From Alteromonas naphthalenivorans (lineage in GTDB: Bacteria > Pseudomonadota > Gammaproteobacteria > Enterobacterales > Alteromonadaceae), in NCBI RefSeq assembly GCF_000213655.1, contig NC_015554.1, positions 3,100,001 to 3,164,000 of the forward strand: DNA of 64,000 bases. The letters are read 5' to 3'. The first letter of the stretch is position 1, and each line of letters starts with the position of its first letter. The notes beneath the pieces were generated by a model. It was given only the letters and a program-made list of their open reading frames with translations, was not told the DNA's origin and ran no database searches. Below, in pieces: positions 9,601-16,945 of the stretch. A program made the translations under genes and the position numbers.

Positions 9601-9631
9601 TTTCCTACACTTTTGTAGGAAATGTCGTACA
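9601..9631. promoter_or_regulatory. Dyads upstream of csrB, candidate UvrY/GacA site
   Basis: TGTAGG-N6-CGTACA at 9614-9631 differs at two positions from the GacA/UvrY consensus TGTAAG-N6-CTTACA. It lies about 140-150 bases upstream of the inferred csrB start, a usual distance for csrB-type genes. It overlaps a perfect palindrome, TTTCCTACA-CTTT-TGTAGGAAA (9601-9622). A further perfect dyad, TAGACT-TT-AGTCTA, lies near 9560-9574. The assignment is by consensus and position only. Confidence 0.45.
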
Positions 9632-9740
9632 AAGCTTGTCGTCATTATGACCAATTGCGAATTTTGCCGGTCATTACAGTCGCCATTAAGACGAGTATTT
9701 TCTGTACTGAGATTGATTGATGAGTATGAACCCACTAAAA

Positions 9741-9760
9741 TACTGTACAAATAAACAGTA
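9741..9760 (+). promoter_or_regulatory. LexA box of the umuDC operon
   Basis: TACTGTACAAATAAACAGTA fits CTGT-N8-ACAG exactly with extended TA ends. It ends 12 bases before the umuD ATG. A candidate -35 (TTGATG, 9717-9722) with 18-base spacing would make the TACTGT of the box the -10, so LexA would cover the promoter. This marks umuDC as SOS-induced. Confidence 0.92.
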
Positions 9761-9772
9761 TTTTTGAAGTGT

Positions 9773-10186
9773 ATGCTTAAATTTATTCCTATCACTGCAC
9801 AAGCGGGCATCGTAGGCTTCGAGTCGCCTGCTGCAGAATATACCGAACTAGGCTTGAGTCTAGATTCTCTGCTTATTGATAAACCTGCTGCTACCTTCAT
9901 TGGCTACGCACAAGGCAAGTCGATGATGGACGATGGCATTCATGACGGCGACCTGCTGATTGTCTCAAGAGCTGAAGATATTTCTGACATGTGCATTATT
10001 GTGGCGACCTTAAACGGTGAGTTCGTCTGTAAGCGTGTAGACAAACGCCACGGCTGCTTGCGTTCTTCATCACCCTTGTACAAACCTTACTTTTTAAAAG
10101 AAGGCGATGAATTTTCAATAGAAGGGGTGGTAACGCGCTCCATTAGGCTTCACAAAAAACTCTCCCGTCGACTAGGAGGTGAGTAG
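9773..10186 (+). CDS. umuD: Translesion polymerase V autoproteolytic subunit UmuD
   Basis: 137 residues from ATG 9773 (an upstream in-frame TTG at 9764 is unlikely). UmuD is cleaved with RecA help after DNA damage to give UmuD', the partner of UmuC. The S24 Ser-Lys dyad is Ser50 (AQGKSMMDDGI) and Lys87 (EFVCKRVDK), with the same 37-residue spacing as E. coli Ser60/Lys97. The region matching the cleavage site is IVGFESPAAEY, so the scissile pair would be Val14-Gly15 instead of Cys-Gly, and the N-terminal arm is about 10 residues shorter. The stop overlaps the umuC GTG by one base. Confidence 0.94.
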   Translation: MLKFIPITAQAGIVGFESPAAEYTELGLSLDSLLIDKPAATFIGYAQGKSMMDDGIHDGDLLIVSRAEDISDMCIIVATLNGEFVCKRVDKRHGCLRSSSPLYKPYFLKEGDEFSIEGVVTRSIRLHKKLSRRLGGE

Positions 10187-11442
10187 TGTTTGCGCTAGTA
10201 GATGTCACTTCTATGTATGCATCGGTCGAGAAAATCTACAACCCTAATCTGCGAAACAAACCCGTTATGGTGTTGAGCAATAACGATGGCTGCGTGGTCG
10301 CAGCCTGCCCTATTGCCAAAAGATTAGGATTTAAAAAGTTCGTTCCCTATTTTCAGGTGAAAGAGGAAGCAAAAAAAGCAGGGGTTGTTGTTTGCTCGTC
10401 TAACTATGAGCTTTATGCCGATGTGTCTTCAAAAATGTTTTCTGTCATGTCTCAATTCTGTGATGAATTGCACGAATACAGTATTGATGAAGCTTTCATG
10501 CGCTTTTCGCCACGCCTACATGATAGTGAATGGCTGGCCCTAGGCTATGAGATAAGAAAAACTATTTGGCGTGAGGTAAAGCTTCCCGTGGGCGTTGGAT
10601 TTGGCCCCACTCCAACCCTTGCTAAAGCAGCTAATCACGCTGCAAAAAAGCTGGACGGCTTTCGAGGTTCAGCGGTTATTAATACGCAGCAAGAAAAGCA
10701 GGCATTATTACCCCGCATGGCAGTAGCAGATGTATGGGGTATTGGTGGGCGCTTGGAAAAACGATTGATGGCCATGGGTATTAATAATGCCTATACACTG
10801 TCACAACAATCCCCCGCTAAAATGCGTAAGTATTTTTCTATTGTGCTAGAAAATACAGTGAGAGAACTTCAGGGTGAACTAAGAATGACGTGGGATGAGA
10901 TAAGACCCGCTAAAAAAGAAATTTACAGCACCCGTAGTTTTGGAAAGAGAGTTACCACACAAGATGAATTGAGAGCAGCGTTAGCCACCCACGCTGAAAT
11001 AGCCACTAAAAAACTACGCGCTCAACACTCACTCGCTCACAGCGCCACCTTCTTTGCGGCAAATTCGCCTCATGACGATAGCAGATATGTTAAGCAGTCG
11101 GCGCTTTCCAGCTTTGCTGTTCCTACCAATGATACTCGACATATTATTCACGCAGCGTCTGATGCGCTCAATAAACTGTTTATTCCAGGCGTGCGTTACT
11201 ACAAAGTGGGTGTGGGTCTGTTGGACATTTGCGACGAAAAATATCGCCAAGACGATTTATTTACACCCAGTACGGACAACTCGGCATTAATGGCAGTGCT
11301 TGACAGTACAAACGCTAGATATGGCAGAAACACGATGCATTTTGGGGCTAGGGGCTTTCAACAAAATTTTGCCATGAAAAGAGACTTCTTAACGAAAAGA
11401 GCCACTACCCGATGGGAAGAGATCCCGCGCATTAAATGTTGA
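10186..11442 (+). CDS. umuC: DNA polymerase V catalytic subunit UmuC
   Basis: 418 residues, Y-family polymerase that copies past lesions. Active-site features are visible: Asp6 in ALVDVTSMYAS with Tyr11 as steric gate, SNNDGCVVA, SSNYELYAD, and YSIDEAF with the second catalytic acids near 100-104. A helix-hairpin-helix-like segment (VADVWGIGGRLEKRL) is near 180-195. QDDLF at about 355-359 fits the beta-clamp binding motif QxxLF. Start GTG at 10186 overlaps the umuD stop by one base, so the pair is co-translated under the LexA box. No clear terminator follows; the next gene is convergent. Confidence 0.96.
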   Translation: MFALVDVTSMYASVEKIYNPNLRNKPVMVLSNNDGCVVAACPIAKRLGFKKFVPYFQVKEEAKKAGVVVCSSNYELYADVSSKMFSVMSQFCDELHEYSIDEAFMRFSPRLHDSEWLALGYEIRKTIWREVKLPVGVGFGPTPTLAKAANHAAKKLDGFRGSAVINTQQEKQALLPRMAVADVWGIGGRLEKRLMAMGINNAYTLSQQSPAKMRKYFSIVLENTVRELQGELRMTWDEIRPAKKEIYSTRSFGKRVTTQDELRAALATHAEIATKKLRAQHSLAHSATFFAANSPHDDSRYVKQSALSSFAVPTNDTRHIIHAASDALNKLFIPGVRYYKVGVGLLDICDEKYRQDDLFTPSTDNSALMAVLDSTNARYGRNTMHFGARGFQQNFAMKRDFLTKRATTRWEEIPRIKC

Positions 11443-11500
11443 TACGTCGGATAGCTTCTTTCCCGTGTTAATAGCGGTGCATGCTTTGCCTGTTGGTAAC

Positions 11501-11935
11501 TCAAGACTGTTGAGCGAAATACGCCAGAATTTCAGCCTTGGTCATTTCTTTTGTTTTATTAGAAAAGCAATAGTAGTGCGGGCGTTGATCGCTGAAGTAC
11601 TGCATATCCATTTCTAACCCATCTAGTGCTTGAAATATATCGACAGGAATATTGTACTCACCGGTCTCATTGAGCTTGTAAAATAGATGAGTACCACAGT
11701 TGCCACAAAAACCGCGAGAAGCCCAATCTGACGACCGGTGAATGCTAACGTTATTACCACTAGAGGTCGTGTCTTCGAATTTGACCTGCGTACCGCATTG
11801 TAATGCAAACAGCGCCGAACCGCCCCACTGTCTGCAAGAATCACAATGGCAAACAGTGAATTTAGGGTTAATATTCTCCGCCATTACGGTAATAGCCCCG
11901 CACAGGCAACTTCCTTGCGCACTTAGCATTTGCAT
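11501..11935 (-). CDS. GFA family zinc-binding protein
   Basis: 144 residues. The GFA (glutathione-dependent formaldehyde-activating enzyme-like, CENP-V type) fold is shown by its cysteine sets: GSCLCGAI near the N-terminus, CHCDSCRQWGGSALFA about 30 residues later, and GFCGNCGTHLFY in the middle. These bind two zinc ions. Substrate and role cannot be read from the sequence; most family members are uncharacterised. The start ATG at 11935 follows TAAGGTGGT. It is convergent with umuC and downstream of an acetyltransferase gene on the same strand (about 40-base gap). Confidence 0.87.
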   Translation of the reverse strand: MQMLSAQGSCLCGAITVMAENINPKFTVCHCDSCRQWGGSALFALQCGTQVKFEDTTSSGNNVSIHRSSDWASRGFCGNCGTHLFYKLNETGEYNIPVDIFQALDGLEMDMQYFSDQRPHYYCFSNKTKEMTKAEILAYFAQQS

Positions 11936-11975
11936 ACCACCTTATTTATTAAACAACGTAAAGTCCTCACCCAGT

Positions 11976-12692
11976 TTACGCATTTTTTATGACAATTTTT
12001 GCAGGCTTTCGCCTAAACATTACATCGCCTTTTACGTGAGATAGGCTTAGCTCTCCCACCACATCATAGTTATCGTCGTTAAAAAAGGGCTTGTGTTTAG
12101 CTACTGTAACAAACACTGCTACCCCTTCACTTTTAGCATCTTCTTCCACTACGCTGTCAATAGCACCTAATAGTGTATGACCTAGTCCATGGTGTTGATA
12201 ATCAGGGTGAACGGCAATAAAACTTAGCATATGAAAGTTAACCGCAGGGACTAGTGCGCGAACTTTTTCTTCTTTTTCTAGCATTTGCTTTGTGCCGAAA
12301 AGGCCAGCGGTAAGTAGCATACGCAAACGCCAATGCCAGTAACGCCCAGAACCAAATGCAGCGTCTGGCGCGGTAAGGCATGCGACCGCGAGTAGTCGCT
12401 CGCCATCGAACAGCCCTACAATAGGTTGCTCTGCCACCCAAAAAGCGTTTAACTCTTCTCTGATAGCAGAGCGCAACCGACTCTCATAACCTTCTTTTTC
12501 AGCCTGAAATATGTCGCTAAAAAGTGGATCATCTACGTACGCATTAAATAATATAGAAGCAGCAACCTTCAAATCATCTACACCAAGGTAAATGGCTTTG
12601 ATAGCTTCAAGGGATGACACAAGTGGCTCTAATGCTTCATTGACCCCTTGTGCATTCATCGCTTGGCCGTCGGTTAGTGTGTCATTTGTCAT
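11976..12692 (-). CDS. GNAT family N-acetyltransferase
   Basis: 238 residues from the ATG at 12692, which has GAGGG 8 bases upstream; an in-frame TTG at 12707 is less likely. The acetyl-CoA binding motif A of GNAT enzymes is FIAVHPDYQHHGLGHTLLGA (the Q-x-x-G-x-G/A pattern reads QHHGLGHT) in the C-terminal half, followed by VTVAKHKPFFNDDNYDVVGE, the typical beta6-beta7 end. The N-terminal 70 residues are unusual and not recognised. Substrate is unknown. A single gene or part of a pair with the GFA gene. Confidence 0.82.
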   Translation of the reverse strand: MTNDTLTDGQAMNAQGVNEALEPLVSSLEAIKAIYLGVDDLKVAASILFNAYVDDPLFSDIFQAEKEGYESRLRSAIREELNAFWVAEQPIVGLFDGERLLAVACLTAPDAAFGSGRYWHWRLRMLLTAGLFGTKQMLEKEEKVRALVPAVNFHMLSFIAVHPDYQHHGLGHTLLGAIDSVVEEDAKSEGVAVFVTVAKHKPFFNDDNYDVVGELSLSHVKGDVMFRRKPAKIVIKNA

Positions 12693-12800
12693 AGGTGCAG
12701 CCCTCAATAATCTATAAATTAATAGTCACAGAATGCAAAAAGTGACCAATTAATGGTCACTTTACGGCAAAAACACCAAGATGTTAAATTAATGTTACTC

Positions 12801-13166
12801 TTAATTCATTAGGTGGTAAGCGCTATCACCCCACCCTACTAGGCCACTATCTTTAAATACTATTGGCGTACATTCATCTTTCGTTGTTATGCCATCACCC
12901 ATGGTTCTTTGAGTACGATAAAACAATACGCGATAGGTACCGTCTTGCTTTTCATAAAGCTCGTTGAAATCAGCCACCCCCATTTTTCTTAATACGCTTT
13001 CATAGCTCATTCCTGTTTCAAGGTTCGAGATATGTTTGCGGTTATTGTATTCTCGGTCTTCTACATCAGTACCATAATGGCTATCACTCCCCCCACCTAC
13101 AGATACCACGCAACCAGTAAGTAAGAATGATGATGCTAATGCGAGTGGTAAGATAATCGATTTCAT
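12801..13166 (-). CDS. DUF3192 family lipoprotein
   Basis: 121 residues from ATG 13166, which follows AGAGGAA; a longer frame to 13211 lacks such a site. The lipobox LLTGC puts the lipid at Cys19, so the mature protein is membrane-anchored, with a glycine/serine linker. The DUF3192 core is RKHISNLETGMSYESVLRKM, VLFYRTQRTMGDGITTKDEC, TPIVFKDSGLVGWGDSAY. It resembles the SmpA/OmlA (BamE) fold in layout, which is an inference. A second DUF3192 gene is at 18471. Function is unknown. Confidence 0.83.
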   Translation of the reverse strand: MKSIILPLALASSFLLTGCVVSVGGGSDSHYGTDVEDREYNNRKHISNLETGMSYESVLRKMGVADFNELYEKQDGTYRVLFYRTQRTMGDGITTKDECTPIVFKDSGLVGWGDSAYHLMN

Positions 13167-13411
13167 GTGATTTCCTCTGATTTTTATCGTTTGTAGTTTT
13201 GTTATATGCAATTAGGTAATCAAGAATGAGACCAATTGTTTAAGCTTCTGATTTTAATAGCTTTAGTTAAATTTAGTGATTATTAAATTCATAACACGTG
13301 GTTTATTATATTAATTAGTGGTCAGTTTGACACAATTTATTGGTTAAAAACCCTAGCGAAATCAAGCTTAAGTGGATAAGCTGGACGTCTTGTAATTTAT
13401 TGGCGAATGAA

Positions 13412-13702
13412 ATGTCACTGCAAAATAATAATCTGCAGAAATTAATGATTGTATGTCAGCAAATGGTGCAAAAAGGGACATCGCCTTCTGTGGCACTACT
13501 TAGAGCAAAAGCGCCTTTTAAAGCATCGGTAACAGAGGCTATTGAAGCTATCAAACATTTTAATGCTGCGAATGGCGCATCAGATCCTGCATCTATTAAC
13601 GGGAAGGAAGTAGAAACCATTGCGTCGCTTTCAAAACGGGTGGCGTTGCTTGAACAGCAAATGGCGATGCTACAAAAGCGGCTAGAAGCATCTATTGAGT
13701 AA
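13412..13702 (+). CDS. Small protein of unknown function with C-terminal coiled coil
   Basis: 96 residues from ATG 13412; the frame is open further upstream to 13340 but that part (with several Trp and Cys) looks non-coding. The N-terminal half, LQKLMIVCQQMVQKGTSPSV followed by ALLRAKAPFKASVTEAIEAI, has the look of a DNA-binding helix-turn-helix; the C-terminal end, SLSKRVALLEQQMAMLQKRL, is a heptad-like coiled coil suggesting dimers. This layout recalls small KfrA-like DNA-binding proteins, but I do not recognise the family. It is convergent with syd. Confidence 0.6.
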   Translation: MSLQNNNLQKLMIVCQQMVQKGTSPSVALLRAKAPFKASVTEAIEAIKHFNAANGASDPASINGKEVETIASLSKRVALLEQQMAMLQKRLEASIE

Positions 13703-13768
13703 GCCTAAACACTTAATAAAGTCCCTGACGTCACTAGCTTTAAACGCCACCTTCATTGGTAACGACTA

Positions 13769-13797
13769 CATGCCGTGTCTTTTTTCAGCACGGCATG
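13769..13797. terminator. 9-bp inverted repeat between convergent genes, possible terminator
   Basis: CATGCCGTG (13769-13777) and CACGGCATG (13789-13797) are perfect complements around an 11-base loop that contains six T. It lies between the convergent small gene ending 13702 and syd ending 13809. No U-run follows the stem on either strand, so it may be a factor-dependent terminator or a protective 3' hairpin. Confidence 0.5.
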
Positions 13798-13808
13798 ACA
13801 CAAAAAAC

Positions 13809-14366
13809 TCATTCAGCTCGTAGTGTGGCTATGAATGCCGGCAGGCTTGGCGAAATGACTTTTTGTGGTGGCCTTCCAACTTGTTCTAACACCACTTCTC
13901 CAGTGCTATTTAACACACTCAAAACAAAATCATCTTCATCGGTTAATGCAAAAAAGAGTGTTGGCGCTTGTTTCAGTCTCTTTTTCATTAATAGGTGTCC
14001 AATTAAATTTTGTTGAAGCCGCTCAAAGTCTTCTTCATTCCAAACTTGCAATAACTCACAAGCCCCATGCTCTGCAGCTACTGGTAAATTGTTACTGAAA
14101 AATTGGGTAAAGAACTGACAAAAATCAGCGTTGAGCTTAATGTCTAATGCCTCTTCAACATTCTTAAAACTTAGCGCAGACTGCTGACTGTCACTTTGGC
14201 GCTTGGGCTCCCACGGTACCAATTCACCCTCATCACCCTGCTTTAAGTAGCAAGGTGAGGGCCATTGACTATCATAAGGTATAGTCAGCAGACTGCCACT
14301 GCGCTCATGATGGGAAGTGAAAGCACCGATAAGTTGGGTTAATTCATTACTAATTGTTAAGGCCAT
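13809..14366 (-). CDS. syd: SecY-interacting protein Syd
   Basis: 185 residues from ATG 14366 (MALTISNELTQLIGAFTSHH); the frame is open to 14435 but the extra part is not Syd-like. E. coli Syd binds the SecY cytoplasmic surface and may proofread the translocon. Diagnostic regions are SKxx-like PYDSQWPSPCY, LQVWNEEDFERLQQNLIGHL, and KRLKQAPTLFFALTDEDD, close to the E. coli sequence, and the C-terminal SLPAFIATL. It is divergent from queF, as in E. coli, where csrB is also next to syd. Confidence 0.94.
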   Translation of the reverse strand: MALTISNELTQLIGAFTSHHERSGSLLTIPYDSQWPSPCYLKQGDEGELVPWEPKRQSDSQQSALSFKNVEEALDIKLNADFCQFFTQFFSNNLPVAAEHGACELLQVWNEEDFERLQQNLIGHLLMKKRLKQAPTLFFALTDEDDFVLSVLNSTGEVVLEQVGRPPQKVISPSLPAFIATLRAE

Positions 14367-14465
14367 TATGGGGTTACACCAATATTTTTGAGGTACACTA
14401 TAGGTATAAGGTGCCAAGTTCAAGTAAGACGGCACATCTAAAACGGTTAGAATATATAGGTAAAT

Positions 14466-15317
14466 ATGACTTCGAAGGTAAACGATAAAATTTCTATTTC
14501 AGCGCCCAAGGATCTTTCATTGGGGAAGCAGGTTGAATATGAATTTCATTACAACCCTAACCTACTTCAGGGCGTACCCCGTAGCTTAAGCCGAGATACG
14601 TTATCGTTGAACGCTGAAGCCCTGCCCTTTACAGGTATTGATACATGGACTGGGTATGAATTGTCTTGGCTCAACAAAAAAGGAAAGCCTCACGTAGCCT
14701 TGCTTGAATGTAATGTACCTATTACTTCTGCAAATCTCATAGAGTCGAAGTCATTCAAGTTATATTTAAATAGCTTTAATCAAACCGCTTTTGAAAGCCC
14801 TGAAGATGTGCGAGCCACACTGGCATCCGACCTATCAAAATGTGCGGGTGAGCCCGTGATGGTCAGCTTAACGCTTCCCAATCAATTCAATACATTAACT
14901 TTTAAAGAATTTGAAGGTGTACTGCTTGATGAACTTGATATCTCAGTTGAAACTTACGAGCCTGACACATCGCTGTTAAAAGTAACGGACGAGAAAAAGG
15001 CTGAAAGTTTGGTTTCCCACTTACTTAAATCGAATTGCCTTATTACCAGTCAGCCTGACTGGGCCAGTGTGCAAATTCGTTATGAAGGGAGAAGCATAGA
15101 TCACGAAGGCTTACTAAAATATTTGATTAGCTTCAGGCAGCACAATGAATTTCATGAACAGTGTGTAGAGCGAATTTACTGTGACATTATGCAACACTGC
15201 CAACCTGAGAAGTTGACAGTATGCGCGCGTTACACAAGACGTGGAGGGCTCGACATAAACCCTTTCCGCTCTAATTTTGAAACGCCCTACGCAAATAAAA
15301 GGCAAGCTCGCCAATAA
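14466..15317 (+). CDS. queF: NADPH-dependent 7-cyano-7-deazaguanine reductase
   Basis: 283 residues, the long bimodular QueF of gammaproteobacteria. It reduces preQ0 to preQ1 in queuosine synthesis. The NADPH-binding QueF motif is ESKSFKLYLNSFNQ (near 98-111). The catalytic Cys is in KSNCLITSQPDW at about residue 191, with the proton-donating Asp seven residues on. The C-terminal RYTRRGGLDINPFRSN is typical. It is divergent from syd with about 100 bases between. A weak AT-rich hairpin (15324-15353) follows. Confidence 0.96.
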   Translation: MTSKVNDKISISAPKDLSLGKQVEYEFHYNPNLLQGVPRSLSRDTLSLNAEALPFTGIDTWTGYELSWLNKKGKPHVALLECNVPITSANLIESKSFKLYLNSFNQTAFESPEDVRATLASDLSKCAGEPVMVSLTLPNQFNTLTFKEFEGVLLDELDISVETYEPDTSLLKVTDEKKAESLVSHLLKSNCLITSQPDWASVQIRYEGRSIDHEGLLKYLISFRQHNEFHEQCVERIYCDIMQHCQPEKLTVCARYTRRGGLDINPFRSNFETPYANKRQARQ

Positions 15318-15389
15318 TTTAGCGCACAGATTTAATAGAATCATTAAATGTGCAGGATGACTTCACCTAAGGTTGAGTAAACAACAATT

Positions 15390-16943
15390 ATGGACGCCAA
15401 ACAGCTTCAAACTTATAAGCAACACAATACGCTACTTTCACAATTTATCGTTCGCTTGTCTGCCTTTTATGAAGGGTTTTCCGACAAAGTTGATAGCGAA
15501 CTACAAATATTGAGAGGGCATTTGTCCGGCACGCCAAACTTTACTCTTGCTACGGTAAGCATCAACAAGCTTAATAGCGCGCTTCAACATCAAGAACTGA
15601 CATTAAAAAAATACAGTATTGAAACTGTGGCTTTGCTGGAAAGTGCAACTAAGCGTCTTCAAAAAGTAGTGTTTGAAGATGAAGTGCTTCAAAAACGAGC
15701 CACACAGCAATTGATAACTCTGAACCAGCCGGTAGGGGATATTTTTAGTATTTACAAGCTATTCCAGCAGGCTATTGAGTTGCATCATGCGGCATTGGCG
15801 AGTAGTGCAGCCAGTGAGCTTGAAGCTGGAAAGAATAAGGGTGAAGCACCTGCACTGGAAAATAGTAAAGAAAGCAATAAAGACAATACGGTGAACCCGC
15901 TTTATAAGTCTATTTTAGAGGAACTAAACCAACTTATTGCCAGCTATGCCCAGCGCCAACCTGACGACAGTCAATTAGTTGATATACAGAAAAAACTGAC
16001 GGAAGGTATGTCGGAAGACCAATTGCTTAAAAGCTGTGTTGTTATCCTTCGAATGATAGTACAAGACGCCATGGCTGAGGCCAGCCTAACTGGCAAGGTT
16101 ATTCAAAGCTTGCATAACTCCATAGGCAAAATGGGAGGAGACATTCAGCTAAGCATGGAAAATAGCCGGACTCAGTTTGAGCAACGACAAGTCGGTAATG
16201 CGCAGCTTCAGTCGCATATTGAAAGTATTGAAGAGGCGGTATCACACAGCGACTCTTTGGAGTCTCTAAAAGAACACACACAATTCTGTGTTCAAAATAT
16301 TGCCAGCACATTGAATGAACAAGCGCAATTAGACTCACAAGGTCAAGCATCGTTAATGGGGTTACTTGGCTCAATGCAAAGCAGAATTGAGCAGCTGCAA
16401 AAACAAACCCTAACCTATAAAAAGAAACTGGCTGAGCAAATGATGCTGAGCCAAACCGACCCGCTTACCCGCTTACCTAATCGCCAAGCTTACAATGAAA
16501 AGTTATCGAAAGCAGTTCAGTCTTGGCAAGATAACGGTGATGATTTAGCGGTGGCCGTCATCGATATAGACCACTTTAAGTCAATCAACGACCGTTTCGG
16601 TCATGCTGCCGGCGATAAAACACTACAAGTGGTAGGAAAGAACCTTAAACAACAATTAACAGAGAACACCTTTATGGCGCGCTGGGGCGGTGAAGAATTT
16701 GTTTTACTTCTACCCGGTATGAATAAACAAAAAGTCATCAGTTTACTTGAAACCATGAGAACGAAACTGGCCTCTTTACCGTTTAAGTTTAAGCAAGAAA
16801 AAGTCACTATAACGGCATCATTTGGTGCTTCATTTTTCAATAAAGGTGACACCCCAGACGCTGTTTTTGAACGTGCTGATAACTTGCTCTACCAAGCTAA
16901 AAATAGCGGTCGCAACCGCGTTATTACTGACAGAGACGAATAA
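15390..16943 (+). CDS. Diguanylate cyclase with N-terminal coiled-coil region
   Basis: 517 residues. The C-terminal GGDEF domain (about 350-515) makes c-di-GMP from two GTP; it has SQTDPLTRLPNRQAYNE, VIDIDHFKSINDRFGHAAGD and the active-site RWGGEEF near 433. The inhibitory I-site RxxD five residues before GGEEF is absent. The N-terminal 340 residues contain no membrane segment and are largely helical, with coiled-coil stretches (for example near 300-350), so it is probably a soluble cyclase with an unknown sensory part. ppnN starts 2 bases after its stop, so they share a transcript. Active-site residues are intact. Confidence 0.93.
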   Translation: MDAKQLQTYKQHNTLLSQFIVRLSAFYEGFSDKVDSELQILRGHLSGTPNFTLATVSINKLNSALQHQELTLKKYSIETVALLESATKRLQKVVFEDEVLQKRATQQLITLNQPVGDIFSIYKLFQQAIELHHAALASSAASELEAGKNKGEAPALENSKESNKDNTVNPLYKSILEELNQLIASYAQRQPDDSQLVDIQKKLTEGMSEDQLLKSCVVILRMIVQDAMAEASLTGKVIQSLHNSIGKMGGDIQLSMENSRTQFEQRQVGNAQLQSHIESIEEAVSHSDSLESLKEHTQFCVQNIASTLNEQAQLDSQGQASLMGLLGSMQSRIEQLQKQTLTYKKKLAEQMMLSQTDPLTRLPNRQAYNEKLSKAVQSWQDNGDDLAVAVIDIDHFKSINDRFGHAAGDKTLQVVGKNLKQQLTENTFMARWGGEEFVLLLPGMNKQKVISLLETMRTKLASLPFKFKQEKVTITASFGASFFNKGDTPDAVFERADNLLYQAKNSGRNRVITDRDE

Positions 16944-16945
16944 GT

